From: Streptomyces dysideae
Lineage (GTDB): Bacteria; Actinomycetota; Actinomycetes; Streptomycetales; Streptomycetaceae
Assembly: GCF_001514305.1 (NCBI RefSeq)
Contig: NZ_KQ949075.1
Location: forward strand, 109,091-173,090
Reading direction: 5' to 3'
DNA length: 64,000 nucleotides
Position 1 is the first letter of the stretch. Each line of letters opens with the position of its first letter. The notes below the pieces were generated by a model that searched no databases, had not been told where the DNA came from, and saw only the letters and a program-made list of their open reading frames with translations. The translations under genes were made by a program, and so were the position numbers. Below are positions 16,679-24,927 of the stretch, piece after piece.

Positions 16679-17683
16679 ATGACAGTCGCCATCGACCGCG
16701 CCACCGGCAAGCGCCACGGTGACCGCGCGCCGCGGCCCGGGCTGGGCCAGCGGCTGAAGCACGGCTACCGGAAGCACTGGTACGCCTACGCCATGATCAC
16801 CCCCGTGGTCGTCGTGCTCGGCGTCCTCGTGCTCTATCCCCTCGCCTACGGCTTCTACCTCACCCTCACCGACGCCAACAGCCTCAACACGGCCCGCACC
16901 ATCGGCGTCAACGAGATCGAGGCCACCTACAAGTTCATCGGCCTCGACAACTACGCCGACATCCTGTGGGGCCCGACGGCGTACGACCGCTTCTGGTCGC
17001 ACTTCATCTGGACGATCGTGTGGACCGCGCTCTGCGTCGGCCTGCACTACACCATCGGCCTCGGCCTCGCCCTGCTGCTCAACCAGAAGCTGCGCGGCCG
17101 CACCCTGTACCGGCTGATCCTGGTCCTGCCGTGGGCCGTGCCGACCTTCGTCACCGTCTTCGGCTGGCGGTTCATGCTCGCCGACGGCGGCATCATCAAC
17201 TCCGCCCTGGAGACACTGCACCTGCCGACCCCGCTGTGGCTGGAGGACACCTTCTGGCAGCGGTTCGCCGCGATCATGGTCAACACCTGGTGCGGTGTGC
17301 CGTTCATGATGGTCTCGCTGCTGGGCGGCCTGCAGTCCATCGACTCCTCGCTGTACGAGGCTTCGGAGATGGACGGCGCCAACGCCTGGCAGCGCTTCCG
17401 CTACGTCACCCTGCCGGGGCTGCGGTCCGTCAGCTCCACCGTGATCCTGCTCGGCATCATCTGGACCTTCAACCAGTTCGCCATCATCTTCCTGCTGTTC
17501 GGCGACACCGCCCCGGACGCCCAGATCCTGGTCACCTGGGCCTACTACCTCGGCTTCGGACAGCAGCCGCGCGACTTCGCGCAGTCGGCCGCCTACGGCA
17601 TCCTGCTGCTGGCCATCCTGATCGTCTTCACCTCCTTCTACCGCCGCTGGCTGAACCGCAATGACCAGCAGCTCGCGATCTGA
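16679..17683 (+). CDS. malF: Maltose ABC transporter permease MalF
   Basis: 334 residues. A cytoplasmic start is followed by membrane segments, the first being YAMITPVVVVLGVLVLYPLA (~res 40-60), then the periplasmic loop and the permease core. The EAA motif that docks the ATPase is EASEMDGANAWQRFRYVTLP (~res 227-246). MalF and MalG form the channel. Spacing to malG is short (13 bp between stop and start). Confidence 0.93.
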   Translation: MTVAIDRATGKRHGDRAPRPGLGQRLKHGYRKHWYAYAMITPVVVVLGVLVLYPLAYGFYLTLTDANSLNTARTIGVNEIEATYKFIGLDNYADILWGPTAYDRFWSHFIWTIVWTALCVGLHYTIGLGLALLLNQKLRGRTLYRLILVLPWAVPTFVTVFGWRFMLADGGIINSALETLHLPTPLWLEDTFWQRFAAIMVNTWCGVPFMMVSLLGGLQSIDSSLYEASEMDGANAWQRFRYVTLPGLRSVSSTVILLGIIWTFNQFAIIFLLFGDTAPDAQILVTWAYYLGFGQQPRDFAQSAAYGILLLAILIVFTSFYRRWLNRNDQQLAI

Positions 17684-17696
17684 GGCAGGAGTCCCC

Positions 17697-18605
17697 ATGA
17701 GCACCACCACCGTCGAGAACTCCGCCGCCACCGAGAAGGGGCCCGCGGCCACCCCGCCGCGCAGGACGCGCAGACGGGGCGAGAACAGCCTCGGCACGTC
17801 CCTCGCCTCGCACGGCATCCTGATCGTGGCGAGCCTGATCGCGTTCTTCCCCGTCGCCTGGCTGGTCTTCCTGTCCCTCGGCCCGGACAAGGACGACTAC
17901 CTCCACCCGGGTGGCATCTGGGGGAAGACGACGTTCGACAACTACACGTTCGTCCTGCAGAACACGAAGTTCTTCGACTGGCTGACCAGCACGCTGATCG
18001 TCACCCTCGGCACCACCGCCATCGGCGTCATCATCTCCGCCACCACCGGCTACGCCGTTTCGCGGATGCGCTTTCCCGGCTACCGGAAGTTCATGTGGGT
18101 GCTGCTGGTGACCCAGATGTTCCCGGTGGCCGTACTGATGGTGCCGATGTACCAGATCATGTCGGACCTGCAGCTCATCGACAGCTACCTTGGGCTCATT
18201 CTCGTCAACTGCACGACCATCGTTCCCTACTGCGCCTGGCTGATGAAGGGCTACTTCGACACCATTCCGTTCGAGATCGACGAGGCGGGACGCGTCGACG
18301 GGCTGACCCCGTTCGGCACGTTCGCGCGACTCATCCTGCCGCTCGCCAAGCCGGGCCTGGCGGTCGCCGCCTTCTACAGCTTCCTCACGGCCTTCGCCGA
18401 GGTCGCGTTCGCGTCGACGTTCATGCTGTCCGACACGAAGTACACCTTCGCCGTCGGTCTGCAGACCTTCGTCAGCGAACACGACGCGCAGCGCAACCTG
18501 ATGGCCGCCACCGCGGTGCTGATCGCCATACCCGTCTCCGCGTTCTTCTACCTCGTGCAGAAGAACCTGGTGACCGGCCTCACCGCGGGCGGAACAAAGG
18601 GGTGA
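17697..18605 (+). CDS. malG: Maltose ABC transporter permease MalG
   Basis: 302 residues from ATG 17697 (GGCAGGAG upstream). Six expected membrane segments, beginning HGILIVASLIAFFPVAWLVF (~38-57). The EAA loop is EIDEAGRVDGLTPFGTFARL (~196-215). Partner of MalF. The last gene of malEFG; aglA follows after 268 bp with its own upstream motif. Confidence 0.93.
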   Translation: MSTTTVENSAATEKGPAATPPRRTRRRGENSLGTSLASHGILIVASLIAFFPVAWLVFLSLGPDKDDYLHPGGIWGKTTFDNYTFVLQNTKFFDWLTSTLIVTLGTTAIGVIISATTGYAVSRMRFPGYRKFMWVLLVTQMFPVAVLMVPMYQIMSDLQLIDSYLGLILVNCTTIVPYCAWLMKGYFDTIPFEIDEAGRVDGLTPFGTFARLILPLAKPGLAVAAFYSFLTAFAEVAFASTFMLSDTKYTFAVGLQTFVSEHDAQRNLMAATAVLIAIPVSAFFYLVQKNLVTGLTAGGTKG

Positions 18606-18677
18606 CGCTCCGCTGGGAGGGCCGCGATGGGCCGCCGATCGTCTGCGGCGCCGTTGTGGCTGGTCGCGCAGTTCCCC

Positions 18678-18694
18678 GCGCCCCTTTGGGGCGC
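18678..18694. repeat. Short hairpin GCGCCCC-TTT-GGGGCGC after malG
   Basis: Perfect 7-bp palindromic stem in the context CGCAGTTCCCC-GCGCCCC..., a sequence type I recognise as common between Streptomyces genes. It may work as a terminator for malEFG. A related hairpin is at 62814. The rest of the 268-bp gap holds only the aglA upstream motifs. Confidence 0.6.
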
Positions 18695-18797
18695 TCACAA
18701 CTCCCGCGTGCCTTGCGCGCGGGTGGCGGCCGCGGTCTCCATCCGACCCCGCTGTGACCGCGGCCGCCTCACATCCGTGCGCCGGAGGACCCAGAGG

Positions 18798-18825
18798 CTT
18801 CCGCAAAACGCCGAAAACCTGCAAG
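18798..18825 (+). promoter_or_regulatory. Possible MalR site upstream of aglA
   Basis: CTTCCGCAAAACG and CCTGCAAG carry the GCAA/TGCAAG units found in the other maltose-gene upstream regions. A TACGCA hexamer follows at about 18857. Weaker than the malR and malE sites. Confidence 0.4.
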
Positions 18826-18873
18826 CCGCACACTTCATCCGTGACCCGAACCTCGTTACGCATCAAGGACGCT

Positions 18874-20565
18874 ATGAGCCAGCACTCCGCCGCCCCGGCC
18901 CCGACCCCCACCTCCGCAGCGGCCGTCGTCACCGTCGCCAAGCGCCGCGACTGGTGGCGGGACGCGGTGATCTACCAGGTCTATCCGCGCAGCTTCGCCG
19001 ACAGCAACGGCGACGGCATGGGCGACCTGGAAGGCGTACGTTCCCGACTCCCGTATCTGCGCGACCTCGGCGTGGACGCCGTGTGGCTGAGCCCCTTCTA
19101 CGCCTCCCCGCAGGCCGACGCCGGCTACGACGTCGCCGACTACCGGGCCGTCGACCCGATGTTCGGCAACCTGCTGGACGCGGACGCGCTGATCCGCCAC
19201 GCGCACGAGCTGAGCCTGCGCATCATCGTCGACCTGGTCCCCAACCACTCCTCCGACCAGCACGAGTGGTTCAAGCGGGCGCTGCGGGAAGGCCCCGGCT
19301 CACCGCTGCGCGACCGCTACCACTTCCGCCCCGGCAAGGGCGAGACCGGCGAACTCCCGCCCAACGACTGGGAGTCCATCTTCGGCGGCCCGGCGTGGAC
19401 GAGAGTCACGGAACCGGACGGGGCGCCGGGGGAGTGGTACCTCCACCTCTTCGCCCCCGAGCAGCCCGACTTCAACTGGGAACACCCGGCCGTCGGCGAC
19501 GAGTTCCGCTCGATCCTCCGCTTCTGGCTGGACATGGGCGTCGACGGCTTCCGCATCGACGTAGCGCACGGCCTGGTGAAGGCGGAGGGGCTCCCGGACC
19601 TCGGTTCCCACGGGCAGCTCAAGCTGCTGGGCAACGCTGTCATGCCGTTCTTCGACCAGGACGGCGTGCATGCGATCTACCGCCAGTGGCGGGGCATTCT
19701 GGACGAGTACGCGGGTGAGCGCATCTTCGTCGCGGAGGCGTGGACCCCGACGGTCGAGCGCACCGCGAACTACGTCCGCCCCGACGAGCTCCACCAGGCC
19801 TTCAACTTCCAGTACCTGAGCACGGACTGGGACGCGGAGGAACTCCGCAAGGTGGTCGACCGCACGCTGGACGCAATGCGCCCGGTGGGCGCCCCGGCGA
19901 CATGGGTCCTCTCCAACCACGACGTCACCCGCCACGCGACGCGCTTCGCCAACCCGCCCGGCCTCGGCACCCAGATCCGCACGGCCGGCGACCGTGCCCT
20001 GGGCCTGCGGCGCGCCCGCGCGGCCACCCTCCTCATGCTGGCGCTGCCCGGCTCGGCGTACGTCTACCAGGGCGAGGAGCTGGGCCTGCCGGACGTCGTC
20101 GACCTGCCCGACGAGGTGCGCCAGGACCCGGCGTACTTCCGAGGCGCCGGCCAGGACGGCTTCCGCGACGGCTGCCGCGTCCCGATCCCGTGGACGCGTA
20201 CGGGATCGTCGTACGGCTTCGGTGTGGGCGGCAGCTGGCTGCCGCAGCCGGAGGGTTGGGGCGACCTGAGCATCGAGGCCCAGACCGGCGACCCCGACTC
20301 CACCCTGGAGCTGTACCGCACCGCTCTCACCGTCCGCCGCGAACAGCCCGGCCTCGGCGCGGGCGACGCGGTGGAGTGGCTGAAGGCCCCCGAGGGCGTC
20401 CTCGCCTTCCGCCGTGGCGAGTTCGTGTGCGTCGCGAACACCGGCGAGGAGTCGGTGACGACACCGGCGTACGGCCGGGTGCTGCTCGCCAGCGGCGAGA
20501 TCAGCGAGACGGACGGCGAGGCGAAGGTGCCGGGCGACACGACGGTGTGGTGGACGACGGCCTGA
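18874..20565 (+). CDS. aglA: Alpha-glucosidase, glycoside hydrolase family 13 (cytoplasmic)
   Basis: 563 residues from ATG 18874 (AAGGA at 10 nt). Releases glucose from imported maltose and short maltodextrins. No signal peptide. GH13 motifs in order: DLVPNHSS (~res 120), GFRIDVAHG with the nucleophile Asp (~228), FVAEAW with the acid/base Glu (~288) and LSNHDVTRH with the third carboxylate Asp (~350). RRDWWRDAVIYQVYPRSFAD at the start is typical of oligo-1,4/1,6-glucosidases. Follows malEFG and so completes uptake and cleavage. Confidence 0.93.
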   Translation: MSQHSAAPAPTPTSAAAVVTVAKRRDWWRDAVIYQVYPRSFADSNGDGMGDLEGVRSRLPYLRDLGVDAVWLSPFYASPQADAGYDVADYRAVDPMFGNLLDADALIRHAHELSLRIIVDLVPNHSSDQHEWFKRALREGPGSPLRDRYHFRPGKGETGELPPNDWESIFGGPAWTRVTEPDGAPGEWYLHLFAPEQPDFNWEHPAVGDEFRSILRFWLDMGVDGFRIDVAHGLVKAEGLPDLGSHGQLKLLGNAVMPFFDQDGVHAIYRQWRGILDEYAGERIFVAEAWTPTVERTANYVRPDELHQAFNFQYLSTDWDAEELRKVVDRTLDAMRPVGAPATWVLSNHDVTRHATRFANPPGLGTQIRTAGDRALGLRRARAATLLMLALPGSAYVYQGEELGLPDVVDLPDEVRQDPAYFRGAGQDGFRDGCRVPIPWTRTGSSYGFGVGGSWLPQPEGWGDLSIEAQTGDPDSTLELYRTALTVRREQPGLGAGDAVEWLKAPEGVLAFRRGEFVCVANTGEESVTTPAYGRVLLASGEISETDGEAKVPGDTTVWWTTA

Positions 20566-20581
20566 GGGCGTACGCAGCGCA

Positions 20582-20614
20582 GGGCCTGCCGCCCGGTTAT
20601 GGGGCGGCAGGCCC
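20582..20614 (+). terminator. Hairpin terminator after aglA
   Basis: GGGCCTGCCGCCC (20582-20594) pairs exactly with GGGCGGCAGGCCC (20602-20614), 16 bp past the aglA stop. Confidence 0.85.
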
Positions 20615-20958
20615 AGTTGGCGTTGAGCAGCTGATCATCGAGGGCGGTTGAGGATCTGGCGGTGTTCGTCCTGAGGATCCTGGATAGGGAGATGGTCGGT
20701 CACGTATCGATCTGATCGCGAACTCATCCTCCAGCAGCGGAAGTTCACAGCAGCACAAAGGGTGTAGTCACCGTGGGCTCAAGCGCTGAGGCCCTCGGTG
20801 AGCTGGGCTGGTGGTCGGCCGGTGAGGGCGTTGCGCAGTGGGCCGACTCCATCTCGTGCTGACGAACACCGAGGACTTCCGGTGATCACACCAGGACCTG
20901 TGACCTGCAGAAATCAGGATGAAAGAGTGGTGGCGGGCCCACTCTCATCACGCTGCGA
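20615..20958. other. Non-coding stretch at the edge of the accessory patch
   Basis: No reading frame here shows recognisable protein features, and base composition is less GC-biased than in genes around it. It marks the change from the maltose locus to a patch with several broken genes and may contain decayed sequence that I cannot identify. Confidence 0.5.
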
Positions 20959-21397
20959 TCAGAAGTCCTTCTGGAAGTCGTAGGTGTACGGCCCCGATAC
21001 GAACTTGTCCGTGGAGAACAGATCCGCAGTGATCGTGCGACCTGGCGGCACGTCACTGGCCGACCCTTTAAGGCTGGCGACATCCTTCCCGCCCTTGAAC
21101 ACAGTGATCGTGAACGTGTTGGTTCCGCCGTCCGGGTTCTCGCCTGTGTAGGTGATCCGCGCACGTCCAGTGAAGTCACCCAGTCCGCTGTCACGTACCG
21201 TAATCGAGTCCAGCCTCGATCGGAGGCTGAGTGCCCTTGCCTTGAGGGGCCGGACTTGTAGTCGTGGTCGGCGGGTTAGTGGTGGGCGCGTTGGTGGTCG
21301 GCGGGGTCGTGCTTGATTCCTCACCACCGTCGTCATCGGTACCACATGCCGTGAGCAGCGCAGCCAGCAGACTGAGGGCAACGACCTGTCTCTTCAC
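20959..21397 (-). pseudogene. Lipoprotein gene split by a frameshift
   Basis: From GTG 21397 (GGGAGG upstream) the frame reads VKRQVVALSLLAALLTACG, a lipobox with Cys18, then a Thr/Pro-rich linker ending KGTQPPIEAGLDYGT and stop at 21191. A second frame takes over at the same place (RLDSITVRDSGLGDFTGRAR) and continues to 20959 (SGPYTYDFQKDF), a small beta-rich domain without a start of its own. A one-base indel near 21195-21215 would join signal, linker and domain into one ~145-residue lipoprotein. Could be a recent mutation or a sequencing error. Confidence 0.75.
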
Positions 21398-21455
21398 CAC
21401 AGCCTCCCTCGTGGCATGTTGTGCTGTCATGTCGGCCCTGTCGGTCGGGCGTGGA

Positions 21456-21701
21456 TCAGGGGGTGTTGTAGCGGACCTGCGCAGCGTCCTGGGTGAATCG
21501 TGCGAACGCCTCTGGGGTGATGAGCAGTGCGGGGCCGTCGGGGTTCTTCGAGTCCCGGACGGCGATGGCGCTGTATAGGGTTCCGCGTATGTCGGCTACC
21601 TCCACGCACGCCTGTTCTCCGGCGCTGTACGAGGACTTGAACCATGCGGCAGCGTCCAGTTCGGGCGCGTGCGGAGTCCGCTGCCTGGGCATCTCGGTCA
21701 C
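21456..21701 (-). CDS. DUF397 domain protein
   Basis: 81 residues, GTG start 21701 overlapping the TGA of the upstream regulator remnant (GTGA). Hallmarks are AAWFKSSYSAGEQACVEVAD and VAVRDSKNPDGPALLITPEA in variant form (here SAIAVRDSKNP), then AFARFTQDA. DUF397 proteins usually sit directly after XRE/DUF5753 regulators and modulate them. Here the partner regulator is only a fragment, so the gene may have lost its context. Confidence 0.9.
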   Translation of the reverse strand: MTEMPRQRTPHAPELDAAAWFKSSYSAGEQACVEVADIRGTLYSAIAVRDSKNPDGPALLITPEAFARFTQDAAQVRYNTP

Positions 21702-21904
21702 TGCTGTGTCCCTTCCATGATCTTCTTGATGGTCTCCCGTGATACATCAACGGGAAGCGCTGTGGCGACCGTGCGCTCGAACGCTGCCTCGAAGGTGGCC
21801 ACGTCGTCACCCTCCATGAAGAAGCCGCCGCGCAGGTTCTCAAGGTTCACCACGGTCGGCCATGGCCCACTGAAGGAAACGATGTCGAACGGACCGGCCA
21901 GGCC
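21698..21904 (-). pseudogene. C-terminal fragment of a DUF5753 (Scr1-type) regulator
   Basis: Only the last ~68 codons are recognisable: GLAGPFDIVSFSGPWPTVVN, NLRGGFFMEGDDVATFEAAF and IKKIMEGTQQ at the end, overlapping DUF397 by 4 nt as in intact pairs. The N-terminal XRE helix-turn-helix and most of the effector domain are missing. Homology stops at about 21904, exactly where the opposite-strand ATPase fragment begins. In intact loci these two genes are divergent with both N-termini inward, so one deletion would remove both. Confidence 0.75.
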
Positions 21905-22339
21905 GGTGCGCGGCCGGCCGCGACCGGCCATCCCGGGTACAGCGTCACGAAGAACGCCGTTCCGGAGGCCGTGGAGGAGGCGCGGCGGCTCGTACATCAG
22001 GCGGTGTGCGCATGGGGGCTGGAGGGGCAGTCCGAGACGGCGGCACTGCTGATCTCCGAGCTCGTCACCAACGCCATCACGCACACCCCCAGTCGCAGCA
22101 TCCGGGTTGTCGTGACCCGGCCCTCTCCCTCGCTCGTGCGGCTGGCGGTGGTGGACAGGGCACCCGGCCTGGTGCCGGAGCTGCGCCCCGTGAGCACCGA
22201 GACAGAGTCAGGCCGAGGGCTGTACCTGATCGATGCCCTCGCCGACCGTTGGGGCTATGACCTGCTCGGATCCCATCCGACACGGGGGGCGTGGGGCAAG
22301 CGCTGCTGGGCCGAGTTACGCGTGGCGGATGCGGGGTGA
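21905..22339 (+). pseudogene. HATPase_c anti-sigma-type kinase lacking its start
   Basis: In-frame sequence runs from about 21905 (TGQAGARPAATGHPGYSVTK) through VEEARRLVHQAVCAWGL, SELVTNAITHTPSRSIRVVV (the N box) and ESGRGLYLIDALADRWGYD (G1 region) to the stop at 22339. This is the small RsbW-like ATP-binding family common in Streptomyces. No ATG or GTG precedes the conserved N-terminal region. The first possible start (GTG 21971) would remove the first helix of homology, although it would still give 122 residues with the ATP-binding motifs. So it is broken, or expressed in shortened form. Confidence 0.65.
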
Positions 22340-22477
22340 GCTTCCCCTCAGCACAGGCTCGGTCCGCCACGGGGAGGATGGACCGGGCCTGTGCGCCGGT
22401 CGTAGGGGATCTTGCCAATGTCCGTAGTCGCGTGCAGGGATGAGCTGGCGTTCGTCGCCCACAGCCGCGGCGCGTGC

Positions 22478-22560
22478 CGTGGGTTCAGGGAAACCGAAGG
22501 TCCTTCAGCGCGAACCCACGGGGCCACCGGTGTGTGTCAGGCCGATGCATCCGTGGGTTC
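22478..22560. repeat. Three copies of a 10-mer, two inverted
   Basis: CCGTGGGTTC occurs at 22478-22487 and 22551-22560, with its exact complement GAACCCACGG at 22512-22521. The first two could form a 10-bp stem with a 24-nt loop downstream of the ATPase fragment; the second and third could form an alternative stem. The 281-bp gap 22340-22620 contains no gene that I can support. Confidence 0.55.
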
Positions 22561-22620
22561 GGGTGAAGCACGAGGTTGCTGAGCGATCCGAAGGGCTTCG
22601 GCGGCAACCTCGGCCTCAGG

Positions 22621-23178
22621 TCATGACGGCCGCCCGCCGAACTGCCAGTTGTGCACCTCGATATCGGCGTACCGGTCCGGGGTCAGGATGGCGCGTGCCG
22701 TCTCCGGGGCCGGCGCCCGGACCAACACCGCTGTGCCCAGCCAGGTGGCGCCGTCGTCGGACAGCAGCGGCCCATAGGCGATCAGCTCGTCTCGGTCGGG
22801 CGGCACCGCGAGGTCGGCGGCCTGCCCCGTGCCAAGACCGAGCACCAGGTACCGGTTACCGCCGGTCCGGCCGCCGGGGAAGTCCCACATGGTGCGCCCC
22901 AGCGTGTTGCGCCACCGCCGCAGCAGCACGTCCCGGTAGACGCCGGCCTGGTAGTTCGGCTCGTCGAAGGCGAACACGCGGGCGGCGACGGGATCGGGCA
23001 GATCGACGATGTGCACGCTGCCGGTGGGTGTGTCGCCGTCGCCGGCGAGGGTCGGGCCCCGGGCGATCATCTCTTTCGCGTACCGGTCCATGTAGGACCA
23101 ATGCTCTTCCATCAGTCCGTAGCGCAGCGGCAGGGAGCCGGGGCGGTCGCGGTGGTAGCAGAGGAACTCCATGCCCAT
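22621..23178 (-). CDS. YciI family protein
   Basis: 185 residues, ATG 23178 (or ATG 23172). The first half has the YciI ferredoxin-like pattern: MEFLCYHRDRPGSLPLRYGL, EEHWSYMDRYAKEMIARGPT, GSVHIVDLPDPVAARVFAFD and EPNYQAGVYRDVLLRRW. A second related half follows (YGPLLSDDGATWLGTAVLVR; TPDRYADIEVHNWQFGGR), so the protein is a double-length YciI. Such proteins share a conserved His-Asp pair; function is not known. Confidence 0.85.
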   Translation of the reverse strand: MGMEFLCYHRDRPGSLPLRYGLMEEHWSYMDRYAKEMIARGPTLAGDGDTPTGSVHIVDLPDPVAARVFAFDEPNYQAGVYRDVLLRRWRNTLGRTMWDFPGGRTGGNRYLVLGLGTGQAADLAVPPDRDELIAYGPLLSDDGATWLGTAVLVRAPAPETARAILTPDRYADIEVHNWQFGGRPS

Positions 23179-23215
23179 AGGGTCTCTTCAAGGAGGTGGA
23201 CAGGGCGAGAGGGTT

Positions 23216-23391
23216 TCACTGCGATGACTGCTCGGCAGCCTCATCCAGAAGCACACGTGCCAACTCCGCGTAGCGGATGGCGGTCTTCTCGTCGATGCCG
23301 AAGACGAGGGCGAGGTGAAGCGGGTCGGAGCCGTGGGTGAGGGCCTCTTCGAGCCGGCGGTCGACACGGAGCCGTTCGAGGTGTGTGATGG
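23216..23391 (-). pseudogene. C-terminal remnant resembling site-specific recombinase tails
   Basis: The minus-strand frame reads THLERLRVDRRLEEALTHGS, DPLHLALVFGIDEKTAIRYA and ends LLDEAAEQSSQ at stop 23216. The DPL.L...FGI...TAIRY..A pattern is what I recall at the end of tyrosine-recombinase-like proteins found widely in Streptomyces. No start codon or upstream domain remains: the frame reaches a stop within the end of the next gene (23392). Likely the tail of a decayed integrase-type gene. Confidence 0.5.
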
Positions 23392-24171
23392 TCAGTCGTT
23401 AGGCCGATCGGAGTGCCTAGACGTGGCCGCTCCTGAAGATGACCGGACACCTGCGGGAAGCCGTACAGAGAACTCGTTGCCGTCGGGATCGAGCATCAGC
23501 ACTCGGCCGCCGTCGCGCTCGCCGATGTCGGTGCGCGTCGCGCCGAGCGAGATCAGGCGGTCGACCTCGGCCTCCCAGTCCGCTTCGGCGGGGAGCGCCA
23601 GCTCGAAGTACAGCCTGTTCGTGCCCGTCTTCGGCGCCACTGGAGGACCGCCCCACGTGATCTTCGTACCGCCGTTCGGCGATTGGATCGCGGTCTCCTG
23701 GTCCTGGTCCCAGACCAGCGGCCACCGCAGCGCCTCGCTCCAGAAGTAACCGACCTCCTGTGTACCGTCGCAGGCCAGCGCTCCGATGAAGCCGGTGTCG
23801 GCGAGGAACTTGTTGCCCGCCTCGATGACGCAGAACTCGTTGCCGTCCGGATCGGCGAGCACCACATGCCCCTCTTCCGGGAGTTGGCCCACGTCGATGT
23901 GTTTTCCGCCGAGTTCCAGCGCCCTGGCCACCGTCTGCTGCTGATCCTCTGGGGAGGTGCTCGTCAGGTCGAAGTGCGCCCGGCTCTGGCCGGTCTTCGG
24001 TTCCTGGCTCGGCAGGAAACGGATGCGGAACCCGGCGGTGTCAGGGGGCAGGATCGCGACGTCGTCGTCCGGACCGGCGGCCAACTCCCAGCCCAGGACG
24101 CCGGACCAGAACCGCGCCAGGCCCGACGGCCGGGTCGCATTGAAGCAGATCGCGAACAGTTGGCTGGTCAT
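23392..24171 (-). CDS. Two-domain VOC (glyoxalase-like) protein
   Basis: 259 residues from ATG 24171. Two glyoxalase-like modules: SQLFAICFNATRPSGLARFW ... HVVLADPDGNEFCVIEAG (res 1-118) and ALACDGTQEVGYFWSEALRW ... RVLMLDPDGNEFSVRLPAG (125-245). It belongs to the Glyoxalase_6-like family, often annotated as glyoxalase or antibiotic resistance, with no proven substrate. A short VOC gene of the same type (24453) is divergent, 281 bp away; the two are probably related by duplication. Confidence 0.88.
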   Translation of the reverse strand: MTSQLFAICFNATRPSGLARFWSGVLGWELAAGPDDDVAILPPDTAGFRIRFLPSQEPKTGQSRAHFDLTSTSPEDQQQTVARALELGGKHIDVGQLPEEGHVVLADPDGNEFCVIEAGNKFLADTGFIGALACDGTQEVGYFWSEALRWPLVWDQDQETAIQSPNGGTKITWGGPPVAPKTGTNRLYFELALPAEADWEAEVDRLISLGATRTDIGERDGGRVLMLDPDGNEFSVRLPAGVRSSSGAATSRHSDRPND

Positions 24172-24452
24172 ACCCTGTGCATCTCCGATCCACTGACGGT
24201 CGATACGGCGCCTCGCCCTCCCGCGAGCGCAGCCTAGGGGTGGCCGTGCGGCACCCGCATCCGAGTTTCCGTCGCGGGGGAGCCCCGTCCCCGCGAGATG
24301 ACGATCGTGCGGAACAGCACCGTCGTCCACGGCCCCCGGTTGAGCCAACCCGTCACGCCGGGGCGGCAGCCGGTTCACCCTCGGGGGTGCGCGGGCCGGG
24401 CCCGGGCCCAATTTGGTAGCGGACCGAACGGAGCTCAGGCAGGCTCAGGTGC

Positions 24453-24836
24453 ATGATCTCGGTGGTGCAGAACGTGGCGATCGACTGTGCGGATGCCTAT
24501 GGGTTGGCTCGGTTCTGGAGCGAGGTGACCGGTTGCCCGTTGCATCCGCAGGACAGACCGGGCGACCGTGAGACCCAGGTGCTGCTGCCGGAGGGCCCGC
24601 TGCTGCACTTCAACCAGGTGCCGGAACCGAAGGTGAGCAAAAACCGGATCCACCTGTGCCTGCGACCGACGACCTCGCGCGAGGAGGAGATCGAGCGGTT
24701 GCTGAACCTCGGAGCCACATTCGTCGCCGATCGCCGGAAGCCCGGCGGCGCGGGCTGGGCCGTCCTGGCGGACCCCGAAGGCAATGAGTTCTGTGTCCTT
24801 CGCAGTGAGTCCGACCGCGCTGCGATGTCTTCCTGA
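24453..24836 (+). CDS. VOC (glyoxalase-like) protein, single domain
   Basis: 127 residues. ISVVQNVAIDCADAYGLARF at the start and GWAVLADPEGNEFCVLRSES near the end are close to the modules of the divergent 23392 gene. TSREEEIERLLNLGATFVAD is the second helix. Substrate unknown. The 281-bp gap to the divergent gene holds no other feature that I can support. Confidence 0.87.
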   Translation: MISVVQNVAIDCADAYGLARFWSEVTGCPLHPQDRPGDRETQVLLPEGPLLHFNQVPEPKVSKNRIHLCLRPTTSREEEIERLLNLGATFVADRRKPGGAGWAVLADPEGNEFCVLRSESDRAAMSS

Positions 24837-24927
24837 CGCTCCGGGCCGGTCTTCAGTCCGGTGAAGTGCGACCGGCCACGACGGGGAACTCGCGGGATGT
24901 CGCACAGTGCGGCGCGATCGGCTTGGC

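Noticed and set aside
15281..17890. 869-codon frame antisense to malE and malF
   Set aside because: Shadow of the malE and malF codons; no recognisable protein features.
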